From the NCBI GenBank assembly GCA_934119935.1, contig CAKOSX010000004.1, positions 124,001-188,000 on the forward strand: a stretch of 64,000 bases of DNA, given 5' to 3'. Shown here piece after piece: positions 1-8,263 of the stretch. The translations under genes and the position numbers were made by a program. Each line of letters starts with the position of its first letter. Position 1 is the first letter of the stretch. Under the pieces are notes generated by a model. It worked only from the letters and a program-made list of their open reading frames with translations. It had not been told where the DNA came from and did not search any database. Source of the DNA: an uncultured Clostridia bacterium. GTDB taxonomy: Bacteria; Bacillota; Clostridia; TANB77; CAG-508.

Positions 1-299
1 TCTATATATTTTCCAAATAGCTCAACTGCATTTCCTGTTACTAAAAATACTACATTTTTCTTTATTAGTTCTTCTATTCTTTCTTTATATGGTCTCAACT
101 TGCGTATTGCCACTTCTTGAATATTTTCCGGCATTGGCCCCATATATATCATGTCAATATCTTGTGTTACAAATGCAGGCTCAGAATTTATTTCTGTTTT
201 TATTATTTCTGCATCTGGCAAACATTTTTTTAAATATTTTATATTGCTAATATCTCCAAACAAGTTACAAACTTCTGGATATAACATTTCTATTTTCAT
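1..299 (-). CDS. gatD: GatD-like glutamine amidotransferase (3' part missing, runs off the left edge)
   Basis: This is the first 99 codons of a CobB/CobQ-type class I amidotransferase. It starts MKIEMLYPEVCNLFGD, the usual opening of GatD, the partner of MurT. In the MurT/GatD complex, GatD releases ammonia from glutamine and MurT uses it to amidate the D-Glu of lipid II. The ATG overlaps the murT stop codon as ATGA, so the two are almost certainly translationally coupled. Where GatD has its nucleophile in a CGGYQ-like motif, this protein reads VTGNAVELFG, with Thr in place of Cys. Either it is a variant that does not hydrolyse glutamine in the usual way, or it belongs to a related subfamily. 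The C-terminal His of the triad lies outside the window. Family assignment is good; activity is uncertain. Confidence 0.8.
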   Translation of the reverse strand, partial: MKIEMLYPEVCNLFGDISNIKYLKKCLPDAEIIKTEINSEPAFVTQDIDMIYMGPMPENIQEVAIRKLRPYKERIEELIKKNVVFLVTGNAVELFGKYI

Positions 300-1687
300 T
301 TTTCAACCTTCTTTCCGAAAGTATCTTCCAATATTTTCTTAACTTCTTGATGTACTTCTTCTTTCTGTTTCATTGCATATAAATCATACAAAACATAAAC
401 ACTTTCTATGTCTTTAGGCTTGAAATATTTTCTTACAGACTCAACTTCATCTCTATCTGCAAATATTTTTTCTTTTGGTACTCCTGCCATCAAAAGCCTT
501 ACGATTGTATCTTTTGACCTTTTTCCGCTTACTATTATTTGTTCAACATTGTCTCCATTTAAGAACTCATAATCTGTATCATAGAACCATGTTATAGTTT
601 CGTTATCTTCATGTAAATCATCCAAGAATAAAATTATAGTTTTCTTTTCGGGTTGTTTTCTTACATAGTCAAATACTCTTGAACACGCAATAGGGTTTTG
701 TCCTTTTGCTAAATGAAGGACTACTTTCTTCCCAGCAATTTCATCTTGCATAAATCTTGTGTCTACTATCTTAGTTTTCTTAAGTGCATCATTTATTTTT
801 TCATCACTTAATCCAACCTGTTTTAGAGCGACTATTGCAGACAACATATTATAAATATTTATTATACCATCAGCAACCATCGAATAGCTAAATTCTGTAT
901 GTTTGTCATTATCTTTTATTGTTACAAGTTTGTTTTCAAAATCAATTTTTGTCGTCTCATAATCTCTTTTTGGAGTTCCAAATCCACAATTTGGACACTT
1001 CATTTTTCCAACATGATGATATCTATAATATTCGTATTCTAGCTTTGTACCACATTTTGGACATAGAACCATGTCTTGAACAATGTTTTCACATTTTTCA
1101 GTGTCAGTATCTAATCTGTCTATTCCAAAATAAATCTTCTTATTTTCGCTTGCTAAATTCACACATATTGGATCATCACCATTTGTAATAACTGTTGTAG
1201 CCTTTGGTATTGCATTGTTTATAATTCCAGCAATAAATGCAGTATGCGCATTTCTTTTTAGTGAATCTCTCGAAAGATTGTTACATACTAAATATGTTGG
1301 AGTAATATATTTAAAAATATGTATTGTACTCCTTTCGTCCATCTCAAATACCGCAATATCTTTTGTATTTTTTCCTGTTATTGTGTTATTATTTACAAAG
1401 CTTGCTGCAATTCCAGTATTCATATTTGAACCATATCTATTATTTATAACTTTGTATCCATTATCTTCTAGTACATCATTAATCATGTTAGATACCGTTG
1501 TTTTTCCATTAGTTCCAGTAACTCCTATAATTACTGGTGGTTTATCTATTTGTTCTAGAAAATTAGGGCATATTTTTAATGCCAAATTTCCTGGAAAATA
1601 TGATGCATTTCTTCTTAGCAATTTCAAAGATTTATTTGCACATTTTGCTAAAAACATCGCTGTATAAAATTTAAAAGTTTTCTTCAT
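296..1687 (-). CDS. murT: Lipid II isoglutaminyl synthase subunit MurT (Mur ligase family)
   Basis: MurT is the ATP-dependent Mur-ligase-like subunit that amidates D-isoglutamate of lipid II in the cytoplasm. The 463-residue protein has the Mur ligase P-loop near residue 57 (GVTGTNGKTT). It carries the zinc-ribbon insert typical of MurT, with CPKCG near 209 and CPNCG near 231. The C-terminal DUF1727 region follows, with a DLHEDNETITWFYD segment. The length fits the family. A GGAGG Shine-Dalgarno lies upstream of the ATG. The gene overlaps gatD by four bases, giving the standard murT-gatD operon. Peptidoglycan amidation is common in Gram-positive bacteria and affects crosslinking and lysozyme sensitivity. 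Confidence 0.93.
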   Translation of the reverse strand: MKKTFKFYTAMFLAKCANKSLKLLRRNASYFPGNLALKICPNFLEQIDKPPVIIGVTGTNGKTTVSNMINDVLEDNGYKVINNRYGSNMNTGIAASFVNNNTITGKNTKDIAVFEMDERSTIHIFKYITPTYLVCNNLSRDSLKRNAHTAFIAGIINNAIPKATTVITNGDDPICVNLASENKKIYFGIDRLDTDTEKCENIVQDMVLCPKCGTKLEYEYYRYHHVGKMKCPNCGFGTPKRDYETTKIDFENKLVTIKDNDKHTEFSYSMVADGIINIYNMLSAIVALKQVGLSDEKINDALKKTKIVDTRFMQDEIAGKKVVLHLAKGQNPIACSRVFDYVRKQPEKKTIILFLDDLHEDNETITWFYDTDYEFLNGDNVEQIIVSGKRSKDTIVRLLMAGVPKEKIFADRDEVESVRKYFKPKDIESVYVLYDLYAMKQKEEVHQEVKKILEDTFGKKVEK

Positions 1688-1882
1688 CTTTGTTAGTTTC
1701 CTCCTTTATTTAATTTGGAAAAGAATCAAATTTTGGCAAGGAAAATGAATTTCAAAGGCAAAGGCGCATACTTTGTGTATGTAACTGCGTTTGAAATGGT
1801 ATTTGACGTATTCAAAATTATTAGTCTTTTTCAAATTCATTTACATTTTACATTTATATGGTTCATTTTTCAATATATTTTA

Positions 1883-1922
1883 CAAAAAAAATTGGAGACC
1901 TAAGATATTCTCTTAAATCTCC
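1883..1922 (-). terminator. Intrinsic terminator after the small coiled-coil gene
   Basis: Read on the minus strand, a GGAGATTTAAGAGA/TCTTAGGTCTCC hairpin is followed by a run of eight T residues. It lies just beyond the stop of the 1933-2166 gene, so it should end that transcript before murT. The rest of the 1688-1882 gap holds only an imperfect hairpin (about 1751-1795). Confidence 0.75.
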
Positions 1923-1932
1923 TTATATTCCA

Positions 1933-2166
1933 TTAATATAATTTTTCCAATATATTTTGTATTTGTTTACTTGTAAATATTGCTCTCATATCATTTATTT
2001 CATTATATTCTTGTAATTTGCTTAATTTCTGCAATATGACTTTTGTCTTTTGTTCTTGTTCTCTTTGCATAGATTTTCTTATTTTTATTTCTTCGTCTAA
2101 TTTTCTATTTATTTCTTCTAATATTACTGCAAGTGTTTCTTCATTTTTACTATGGGTAGAACTCAT
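1933..2166 (-). CDS. Small coiled-coil protein of unknown function
   Basis: A 77-residue protein that I do not recognise. It is strongly charged and predicted helical. The stretch from EETLAVILEEINRKLDE through the glutamine/lysine-rich middle looks like a coiled coil. There is no signal peptide, membrane segment or cysteine. An AGGTGG Shine-Dalgarno sits eight bases before the ATG, and a terminator follows the stop, so it is likely a real gene downstream of aspS and upstream of murT-gatD. The antisense frames across the region lack such signals. Confidence 0.6.
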   Translation of the reverse strand: MSSTHSKNEETLAVILEEINRKLDEEIKIRKSMQREQEQKTKVILQKLSKLQEYNEINDMRAIFTSKQIQNILEKLY

Positions 2167-2243
2167 AATACCACCTGCTTTCTATATTAAATTATTTTTT
2201 ATTTTCATATATTAATTAACTTTTGACGCAGTCAAAATTGTAA

Positions 2244-4019
2244 TTATTTTTCAACAGGTTCGTCTATTTTAATATGAACGTCCTTTAATTGCTTCTCCTC
2301 AACTCTGCTTGGTGCATTCATCATTGCATCTCTTGCTTTTTTGTTCTTAGGAAATGCTATTACTTCTCTTATATTTTGAGTGTCTGCGATTAACATTACC
2401 ATTCTATCAAGTCCAGGAGCTGCACCTGCATGTGGAGGAGTTCCATATTTGAATGCCTTATATAAAGCTCCAAATTTTTCTTCTACTGTTTTTTCTGAAT
2501 ATCCAGCTATTTCAAAGGCTTTTACCATTAACTTAGGGTCATGGTTTCTAACTGCTCCAGAGGCCATCTCGTATCCATTACATACTAAATCATATTGATA
2601 TGCTAAAATATCTAATGGGTCTTTATTTTCTAATGCTTCCATTCCACCTTGTGGCATTGAGAATGGGTTATGATTAAAATCAACTTTTCCTTCATCTTCA
2701 TTGTATTCATACATTGGGAAATCTACTATAAAGCAGAATCTGTATACATTTTTTTCTAATAAATCAAGTCTATTTCCTAATTCAATTCTTACTTGTCCTG
2801 CTATTTTTTGAGCTGTTTCTAATTTATCTGCTATAAAGAATATACTATCTCCAGATTTAGCTCCAAGTTTTTCTTCTAGTCCTTTTAATATGTCCTCTGT
2901 TATAAATTTAGCAATTCCACCTTGTGGAGCATTATTCTCATCAATCTTTGTCCATGCAAGCCCTTTAGCCCCTTGCTCTTCAACGGCAAATTCTGTCATA
3001 TTATCAAAGAATTTTCTTCCTTGAGCTGCTCCATTTGGTACAACTATTGCTTTTATTATTTTATCTTGGAAGGCTTTAAATTCTGTTCCTGCAAATATTT
3101 CTGTTGCATCTTGTATTATTAATGGGTTTCTTAAGTCCGGCTTATCAATTCCATACTTCTCCATTGCTTCTCTATATGGTATACGTATGAATGGACCTTC
3201 GTCTACTTTCCAGTCTGTAAATTTCTTAAATACAGTTGGTACTAATTCTTCCATTACAGCAAGTACATCTTCTTGAGTAGCAAAAGCCATCTCAAAATCA
3301 ACTTGATAAAATTCTCCTGGTGCTCTATCTGCTCTTGGATCTTCATCTCTAAAACATGGAGCAATTTGGAAGTATTTATCAAATCCAGAAATCATAAGCA
3401 ATTGTTTAAATTGTTGTGGAGCCTGTGGTAATGCATAAAACTCTCCTGGATGCAATCTGCTTGGAACCAAGAAATCTCTAGCACCTTCTGGTGATGAATT
3501 TGCAAGTATTGGAGTTTGAATTTCTGCAAATCCCATCTCATCCATCTTATCTCTTATAGTTTTCATTATTTTAGAACGTAGCAATATACTATTATGTATT
3601 TTGTTGTTACGTAAGTCTAAAAATCTATATTCTAGTCTTAAATCTTCTCTTACAGATTCAATATCAGCTTTTTCTGAATTTATTTCAAAAGGCAATGTCG
3701 ATTCACATTCACCTAATAAAGTAACCTTCTTTGCATCTATTTCAATCTCTCCAGTAGGAATTTTCAAGTTTTTGTTAGATCTTTCAACAACTGTTCCATC
3801 CACAGAAATAACGCATTCTGTGCATAAATTAGCTATTTGAGCCTTTAATTCTTCACTAGATACAACAATTTGAGTAATTCCATATTGATCTCTTAAATCT
3901 ATAAAAGTCATTCCTCCAAGATTTCTAATTCTTTGAATCCATCCTGCAAGTTTAACTTCTTGTCCAACATTTTGAATATTTAATTCACCACAATTTTGTG
4001 TTCTATATACGTTTGACAT
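2244..4019 (-). CDS. aspS: Aspartyl-tRNA synthetase
   Basis: A class II aminoacyl-tRNA synthetase that charges tRNA with aspartate. The 591-residue length is that of the bacterial type. It has an N-terminal OB-fold anticodon-binding domain (residues 1-110, with GWIQRIRNLGG). Motif 2 (FRDEDPRADRAPGEF) lies near 215. The GAD insertion domain spans about 290-420. Motif 3 (GAAPGLDRMVMLI) lies near 530. Both AspRS and AsnRS are encoded in this window, so tRNA-Asn can be charged directly and AspRS need not be non-discriminating. An AAGGATG Shine-Dalgarno precedes the start. Confidence 0.97.
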   Translation of the reverse strand: MSNVYRTQNCGELNIQNVGQEVKLAGWIQRIRNLGGMTFIDLRDQYGITQIVVSSEELKAQIANLCTECVISVDGTVVERSNKNLKIPTGEIEIDAKKVTLLGECESTLPFEINSEKADIESVREDLRLEYRFLDLRNNKIHNSILLRSKIMKTIRDKMDEMGFAEIQTPILANSSPEGARDFLVPSRLHPGEFYALPQAPQQFKQLLMISGFDKYFQIAPCFRDEDPRADRAPGEFYQVDFEMAFATQEDVLAVMEELVPTVFKKFTDWKVDEGPFIRIPYREAMEKYGIDKPDLRNPLIIQDATEIFAGTEFKAFQDKIIKAIVVPNGAAQGRKFFDNMTEFAVEEQGAKGLAWTKIDENNAPQGGIAKFITEDILKGLEEKLGAKSGDSIFFIADKLETAQKIAGQVRIELGNRLDLLEKNVYRFCFIVDFPMYEYNEDEGKVDFNHNPFSMPQGGMEALENKDPLDILAYQYDLVCNGYEMASGAVRNHDPKLMVKAFEIAGYSEKTVEEKFGALYKAFKYGTPPHAGAAPGLDRMVMLIADTQNIREVIAFPKNKKARDAMMNAPSRVEEKQLKDVHIKIDEPVEK

Positions 4020-4123
4020 TTACATTACATCCTTTTCATTAAAATTTTATCCGTGCCATAATTTTACAACATTTTTCGGCAAAAGTCTATACTTACAGCA
4101 TTGTAAATTAAAATAATTTGTAG

Positions 4124-4160
4124 AAAAAAGTAATGCAATATTTAATTGCATCACTTTTTT
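4124..4160 (-). terminator. Intrinsic terminator, nearly symmetric
   Basis: A hairpin AAGTGATGCAAT/ATTGCATTACTT is flanked by A-rich and T-rich runs on both sides. It lies directly after the stop of the polytopic membrane-protein gene and ends its transcript before aspS. Confidence 0.8.
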
Positions 4161-4161
4161 C

Positions 4162-5634
4162 TTATTTCTTCATATATATTGAAAACGTTTCATCATCATA
4201 AACCTTCTCATATTTTTCGTCTACACTAATATATGTGTTTATTATTTCACTATTTTCAACAATTACATAATCAATTCCATACTTTTCAAATGTTTCATTA
4301 TAATTAACATAGCCTCTTGATGTTTCTAACCAATCTTTCAGTATTGTTACATTGTTAAATCCTTCTGTATAAATTTCTGACCTTGAATCTACAAAAGCCT
4401 TTATTCCTGAATATTCAATATAGCTTCCATAATTGAAACCATTATATAATTTTAAATTTTTATAATCTAAATTATCTTTAATAAAATTTACAGCTCCAAC
4501 AGGATATTTCTTCTCATTCACATATTTTTCTCTTACTCTAGTAACTATATTACTCGAAAGGCCAATCACAAGAACCATTGCTGTACAGCCCAGTACCCAA
4601 TTTTTAGAGAAAAAGTTATTTACTTTTTCTAATATATTCTCTGTATCATAAGTCTCAAAGAAGTTTGTTATAAGCCTTACGACAGGAATTGTTCCAATTA
4701 AATATAAAAATGCTTGATTTCTCCTTGCCAAAATTGCCATAAAATATAATCCAAAGAACAACAGAATATCACTTAATTTCATTTTCGATTTTGTTGCTAA
4801 CATTAGTAGATCAATAATGACAATTCCTAATAGCATTCCTATAGATGAAATTACATCTGTATGTTGCAGTTCAGCAATAAATGTAGAAGGTAATCCTCCC
4901 ATTTCTTTAAACATATATGTGTATGTATATATTCCAAGTGGCGAGATTATGCTTCCAACCAAAAGGCTTATCATTGCACCAATTAATACCTTTATACTTA
5001 TTGTCTGAAATGTTATCTTTGGTTTTTTTATTTTTTTGTCTTTAAAAATTTTATACATGATTGCTTCTGCTAAATATGGTAATATTAATACAATTGTCAT
5101 ATTCCAAACAGATGCATGGAAATTTACTATTAAAATAGATATTAAAAATAATTCAAAATAATATCTTTTCTTCTTCGTATTAATCAATCTTTCAAGTACA
5201 TATATTTCTAGCAATAGTCCTAAATATGAAATAATTTGTCCTCGTGCCGTAAAGAACCATGAAGAGGTCATTAATAGTGTAGAAATAACTGTTGCAATAA
5301 ATGAAATAACAATATTATTTTTCTGTTTCAATAAAATATTAAACAGTGTTAAAACAATTATACTTGCAATTATTAATGTAAACACATATATTCCGGTAAA
5401 TCCAAATGTATTATAGATGAAAGCTATAGAAACATCAAAAGCCCATCTCAATTTATAAAACCCTAAATTTTCATGCCAAGTTAAATGATCTACATTGTCA
5501 TATCCGTCTTGCATAATACTCTGTCCCGTTGCAATCGTAAAAAATGTATCATTCTGGAATTCCTTTGTTACCGTTAGTAATATTATTACTAATAATAATA
5601 TACTAAAAACTATATATATTTTTTTATTTTTCAT
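4162..5634 (-). CDS. Polytopic membrane protein, possible GT-C-fold glycosyltransferase
   Basis: A 490-residue protein with about ten hydrophobic segments, the first at residues 6-22. After that segment comes an extracytoplasmic loop with DTFFTIATGQSIM and DHLTWHENLGF. This layout (first helix, acidic loop, many helices, C-terminal soluble domain of about 100 residues) resembles GT-C glycosyltransferases of the dolichyl-phosphate-mannose type. The similarity is only in layout, and I cannot name a family. The C-terminal domain contains YNGFNYGSYIEYSG and AFVDSRSEIYTEGF, seen in related hypothetical Clostridia membrane proteins. It is a single-gene unit with its own terminator. A cell-surface polysaccharide role is inference. 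Confidence 0.6.
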   Translation of the reverse strand: MKNKKIYIVFSILLLVIILLTVTKEFQNDTFFTIATGQSIMQDGYDNVDHLTWHENLGFYKLRWAFDVSIAFIYNTFGFTGIYVFTLIIASIIVLTLFNILLKQKNNIVISFIATVISTLLMTSSWFFTARGQIISYLGLLLEIYVLERLINTKKKRYYFELFLISILIVNFHASVWNMTIVLILPYLAEAIMYKIFKDKKIKKPKITFQTISIKVLIGAMISLLVGSIISPLGIYTYTYMFKEMGGLPSTFIAELQHTDVISSIGMLLGIVIIDLLMLATKSKMKLSDILLFFGLYFMAILARRNQAFLYLIGTIPVVRLITNFFETYDTENILEKVNNFFSKNWVLGCTAMVLVIGLSSNIVTRVREKYVNEKKYPVGAVNFIKDNLDYKNLKLYNGFNYGSYIEYSGIKAFVDSRSEIYTEGFNNVTILKDWLETSRGYVNYNETFEKYGIDYVIVENSEIINTYISVDEKYEKVYDDETFSIYMKK

Positions 5635-5724
5635 ATTTTCCTCCCGAATAAGTAGCTTTTTACTAATATTTTATCGTACAAAATGTTCTTTTTCAATACA
5701 TACTGTATATTTTGATTATTATTC

Positions 5725-5753
5725 TTGATTTTTTTGCCATTTGCGCGTATAAT
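5725..5753 (+). promoter_or_regulatory. Sigma-A type promoter for asnS
   Basis: TTGATT (5725-5730) and TATAAT (5748-5753) are separated by 17 bases and lie 35 bases before the asnS start codon. Confidence 0.75.
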
Positions 5754-5788
5754 TTCCTTATATTAATTTAGAGATGGGAGTGTTTCTT

Positions 5789-7177
5789 ATGGAAAAAGTA
5801 ACAATTAAAGATTTATATCGTAACACAGAAAATTACATTGACAAAACTGTTGAAGTTGCTGGCTGGGTTAAAACAGTTAGAGATTCAAAAGCTTTTGGAT
5901 TTATAGAATTAAATGATGGTTCTTTTTTCAATAATTTGCAAATAGTTTTCAACGACAAATTAGCAAATTTTGAAGAAGTTCGTAAATTAACAATCAGTTC
6001 ATCTATTATAGTAAATGGAAAAGTTGTAAAAACAGAGAATGCAAAACAACCATTCGAAATTCATGCAGATAGCGTAGAAATATTCAATCTAGCAGATGCA
6101 GATTATCCATTACAAAAGAAAAGACATTCTTTTGAATATTTAAGAACTGTTGCACATTTACGTCCAAGAACAAATACTTTTAACGCAGTATTTAGAATTA
6201 GAAGTGTTGCAGCATTTGCAATACATGAGTATTTCCAAAATAACGGATATGTATATGTTAATACTCCTATAATAACATGTGCCGACTGTGAAGGTTCAGC
6301 AGAAATGTTTAAACTTACTACATTAGATTTGGACAAGCCACTTCCTCAAAAAGATGGAAAAACAGATTTTAGTGAAGATTTATTTGGCAAAAAAGCTTAC
6401 ATTACAGGATCTGGTCAGCTTCATGGCGAGACATTTGCAGAAGCATACGGAAAAATTTACACATTTGGACCAACATTAAGAAGCGAAAATTCAAACACAA
6501 AAACACACGCCAACGAATTCTGGATGATTGAGCCAGAAATTGCATTCTGCGATTTGGAGCAATTAATGGACATAGAAGAAGATTGCTTAAAATTCGTAGT
6601 TTCTAGAGTTTTAGAAAAATGTCCAGAAGAAATGGAATTCTGTGACAAATTTATAGAACAAGGATTAATCGACAAGCTACACAAATTAGTTAATTCAAAA
6701 TTTGTCAGAATTGATCATAAGGAAGCTATCGATATTTTAAAGAAAGCAGACAAAGAATGGGAATTTAAACCTGAATATGGCGAAGATTTAGCAAAAGAAC
6801 ATGAAAAATATTTAACAGAATATTTCAACGGACCAGTATTTGTAAAGAACTGGCCAAAAGACATAAAATCATATTACATGAAGCTTAACCCAGATGGAGA
6901 AACTGTTGCAGGTGTTGACCTAGAAGTTCCTGGAGCAGGAGAAATTATGGGTGGTTCTCAAAGAGAGGAAAATTACGATAAACTAGTTGCTCGTATGAAG
7001 GAAATGGGTATTGCAACAGAACCATTATATTGGTACCTAGACTTACGTAGATATGGTTCAGTAATTCACTCTGGTTTCGGATTAGGATTCGAAAGACTTC
7101 TTATGTACATTACAGGAATCGAAAACATAAGAGATGTAATACCTTATCCAAGAACACCAAATAACTGTGATTTCTAA
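5789..7177 (+). CDS. asnS: Asparaginyl-tRNA synthetase
   Basis: A class II synthetase that charges tRNA-Asn with asparagine. It has an N-terminal OB-fold domain (residues 1-110, with GWVKTVRDSKAFGFIELNDG) and a catalytic domain. Visible motifs include the VRDSK/FGPTLRSENSNT region (motif 2) and GFGLGFERLLMY (motif 3). The 462-residue length is typical. The ATG at 5789 is preferred over 5774 because GGGAG sits eight bases upstream of it. It stands alone on the plus strand with its own promoter and terminator, between two minus-strand genes. Confidence 0.97.
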   Translation: MEKVTIKDLYRNTENYIDKTVEVAGWVKTVRDSKAFGFIELNDGSFFNNLQIVFNDKLANFEEVRKLTISSSIIVNGKVVKTENAKQPFEIHADSVEIFNLADADYPLQKKRHSFEYLRTVAHLRPRTNTFNAVFRIRSVAAFAIHEYFQNNGYVYVNTPIITCADCEGSAEMFKLTTLDLDKPLPQKDGKTDFSEDLFGKKAYITGSGQLHGETFAEAYGKIYTFGPTLRSENSNTKTHANEFWMIEPEIAFCDLEQLMDIEEDCLKFVVSRVLEKCPEEMEFCDKFIEQGLIDKLHKLVNSKFVRIDHKEAIDILKKADKEWEFKPEYGEDLAKEHEKYLTEYFNGPVFVKNWPKDIKSYYMKLNPDGETVAGVDLEVPGAGEIMGGSQREENYDKLVARMKEMGIATEPLYWYLDLRRYGSVIHSGFGLGFERLLMYITGIENIRDVIPYPRTPNNCDF

Positions 7178-7183
7178 TACGTT

Positions 7184-7212
7184 AAAAGAAGCATTATAGT
7201 GCTTCTTTTTGT
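7184..7212 (+). terminator. Intrinsic terminator of asnS
   Basis: An AGAAGCAT/GTGCTTCT hairpin is followed by TTTTTGTTT, just after the asnS stop. Confidence 0.85.
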
Positions 7213-7253
7213 TTGCAATATTATTAAATCTTTCAAAAAATAAATTAGACTTT

Positions 7254-7287
7254 TAAAGGGCATTCAAGTAAAATTGAATGCCCTTTG
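7254..7287. terminator. Bidirectional terminator between asnS and the methyltransferase gene
   Basis: An AAAGGGCATTCA/TGAATGCCCTTT stem with an eight-base loop lies between convergent genes. The plus side is T-rich. It probably closes the minus-strand gene ending at 7290 and backs up the asnS terminator. Confidence 0.75.
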
Positions 7288-7289
7288 TT

Positions 7290-8081
7290 TTATTTATTAA
7301 TTTTTTGTCTTACATATTCGTATAGCATAATCCCAGTTGCAACAGATGCATTTAAGCTTTCCGTCTTTCCCAGCATAGGTATTTTTACTCTGTTATCCGC
7401 TATTGCCTGTACTTCTTTTGAGACACCATTTGCCTCATTTCCAATTACAATTACTTTTTTATTGTATTCTATATCATAAACACTATCGTTTGTATCTAGC
7501 GAAGTTACAACAACTTTGAATTTATTCTTCTTTATTTCTTTAAGGGTAGCAACCAAATCATCAGTTTCTATTACTTTTACCCTTAATATTGCTCCCATGG
7601 TTGACCTTACAACTTTTGGATTATAGCTATCTGCAGTTGTTTTTGTAACTATTATCTGTTTTAAATTTACACTATCAGCAGTTCTTAAAATAGTTCCTAA
7701 ATTTCCTGGGTCTTGTATTCCATCTAGTGCAAGGATTATATCTTGATCATATTGTATTTTTTCTGTTTTACTAGGCTTTTCTAAAACAGCAAGAATTCCC
7801 TGTGGAGCAACTACATCAGTCAAAAAGTTAAATACTTTTGCATTTACATATATGCAATCATATTTTGCAATTTCATATAAAAGTTTCTGTTCTATATCTC
7901 CAGTTTTTAAGCACTCTTCGCAAACAACAATCTTATCTATTTTAGCATTTGCAACAATAGCCTCTTCAATCGTCTTCACACCTTCGATTATATACAAACC
8001 AGCTTCATCTCTGTACTTTTTATCTTTTAACTTTTTAATATTTTTTACAGTCTCATTATCTTTACTAGTAATAATTTGCAT
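7290..8081 (-). CDS. TrmH/SpoU family RNA 2'-O-methyltransferase (RlmB-like)
   Basis: A SPOUT-class enzyme that should transfer a methyl group from SAM to a ribose 2'-OH in 23S rRNA or tRNA. The N-terminal RNA-binding domain (to about residue 90) starts with the typical SKDNETVKNIKKLKDKKYR. The knotted catalytic domain shows all three SpoU motifs: LDGIQDPGNLGTILRTAD (motif 1), VIGNEANGVS (motif 2) and IPMLGKTESLNASVATGIMLYE (motif 3, with SLNASVA). The start at 8081 follows AAAGGAG; a further upstream ATG lacks this spacing. RlmB, TrmH and TsnR cannot be told apart here. A structured repeat element separates it from mfd. Confidence 0.9.
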   Translation of the reverse strand: MQIITSKDNETVKNIKKLKDKKYRDEAGLYIIEGVKTIEEAIVANAKIDKIVVCEECLKTGDIEQKLLYEIAKYDCIYVNAKVFNFLTDVVAPQGILAVLEKPSKTEKIQYDQDIILALDGIQDPGNLGTILRTADSVNLKQIIVTKTTADSYNPKVVRSTMGAILRVKVIETDDLVATLKEIKKNKFKVVVTSLDTNDSVYDIEYNKKVIVIGNEANGVSKEVQAIADNRVKIPMLGKTESLNASVATGIMLYEYVRQKINK

Positions 8082-8152
8082 AGTTCTCCTTTCAATCACT
8101 TAATCTCAGAAATAATTCTATTTTAGGAAATTGTATTTTTTATAATTTCAGG

Positions 8153-8263
8153 CAGAAATAATTCATTATTTTAAAAATCAAACTGGAAGCTCGCCTTTGA
8201 GGGGTCCGAATGGAGCCCCGACCAAGAGCGACATGTTTGATTTTAAAAATTGAATTATTTCTG
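8153..8263 (+). repeat. Structured palindromic element, copy 1 (core in a long inverted repeat)
   Basis: Locus-specific arms 8153-8183 and 8235-8263 are complementary over about 29 bases. They enclose a core (8184-8234) with GGAAGCTCGCC, then GGGGTCC-GAAT-GGAGCCCC, then GACCAAGAGCGAC. Inside the core, GCTC pairs with GAGC and GGGGTCC with GGA(G)CCCC. The right arm contains the last codons and stop of mfd (stop at 8255-8257), so the arm sequence is partly coding. Four other copies with different arms occur in this window. See findings. Confidence 0.85.

Noticed and set aside
1715..1903. Open frame of 62 codons on the plus strand
   Set aside because: It has no Shine-Dalgarno and runs through a hairpin and the terminator of a minus-strand gene.
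7285..7479. Plus-strand frame opposite the RNA methyltransferase
   Set aside because: It begins inside the bidirectional terminator and overlaps the conserved SpoU motif 3 coding region on the other strand.
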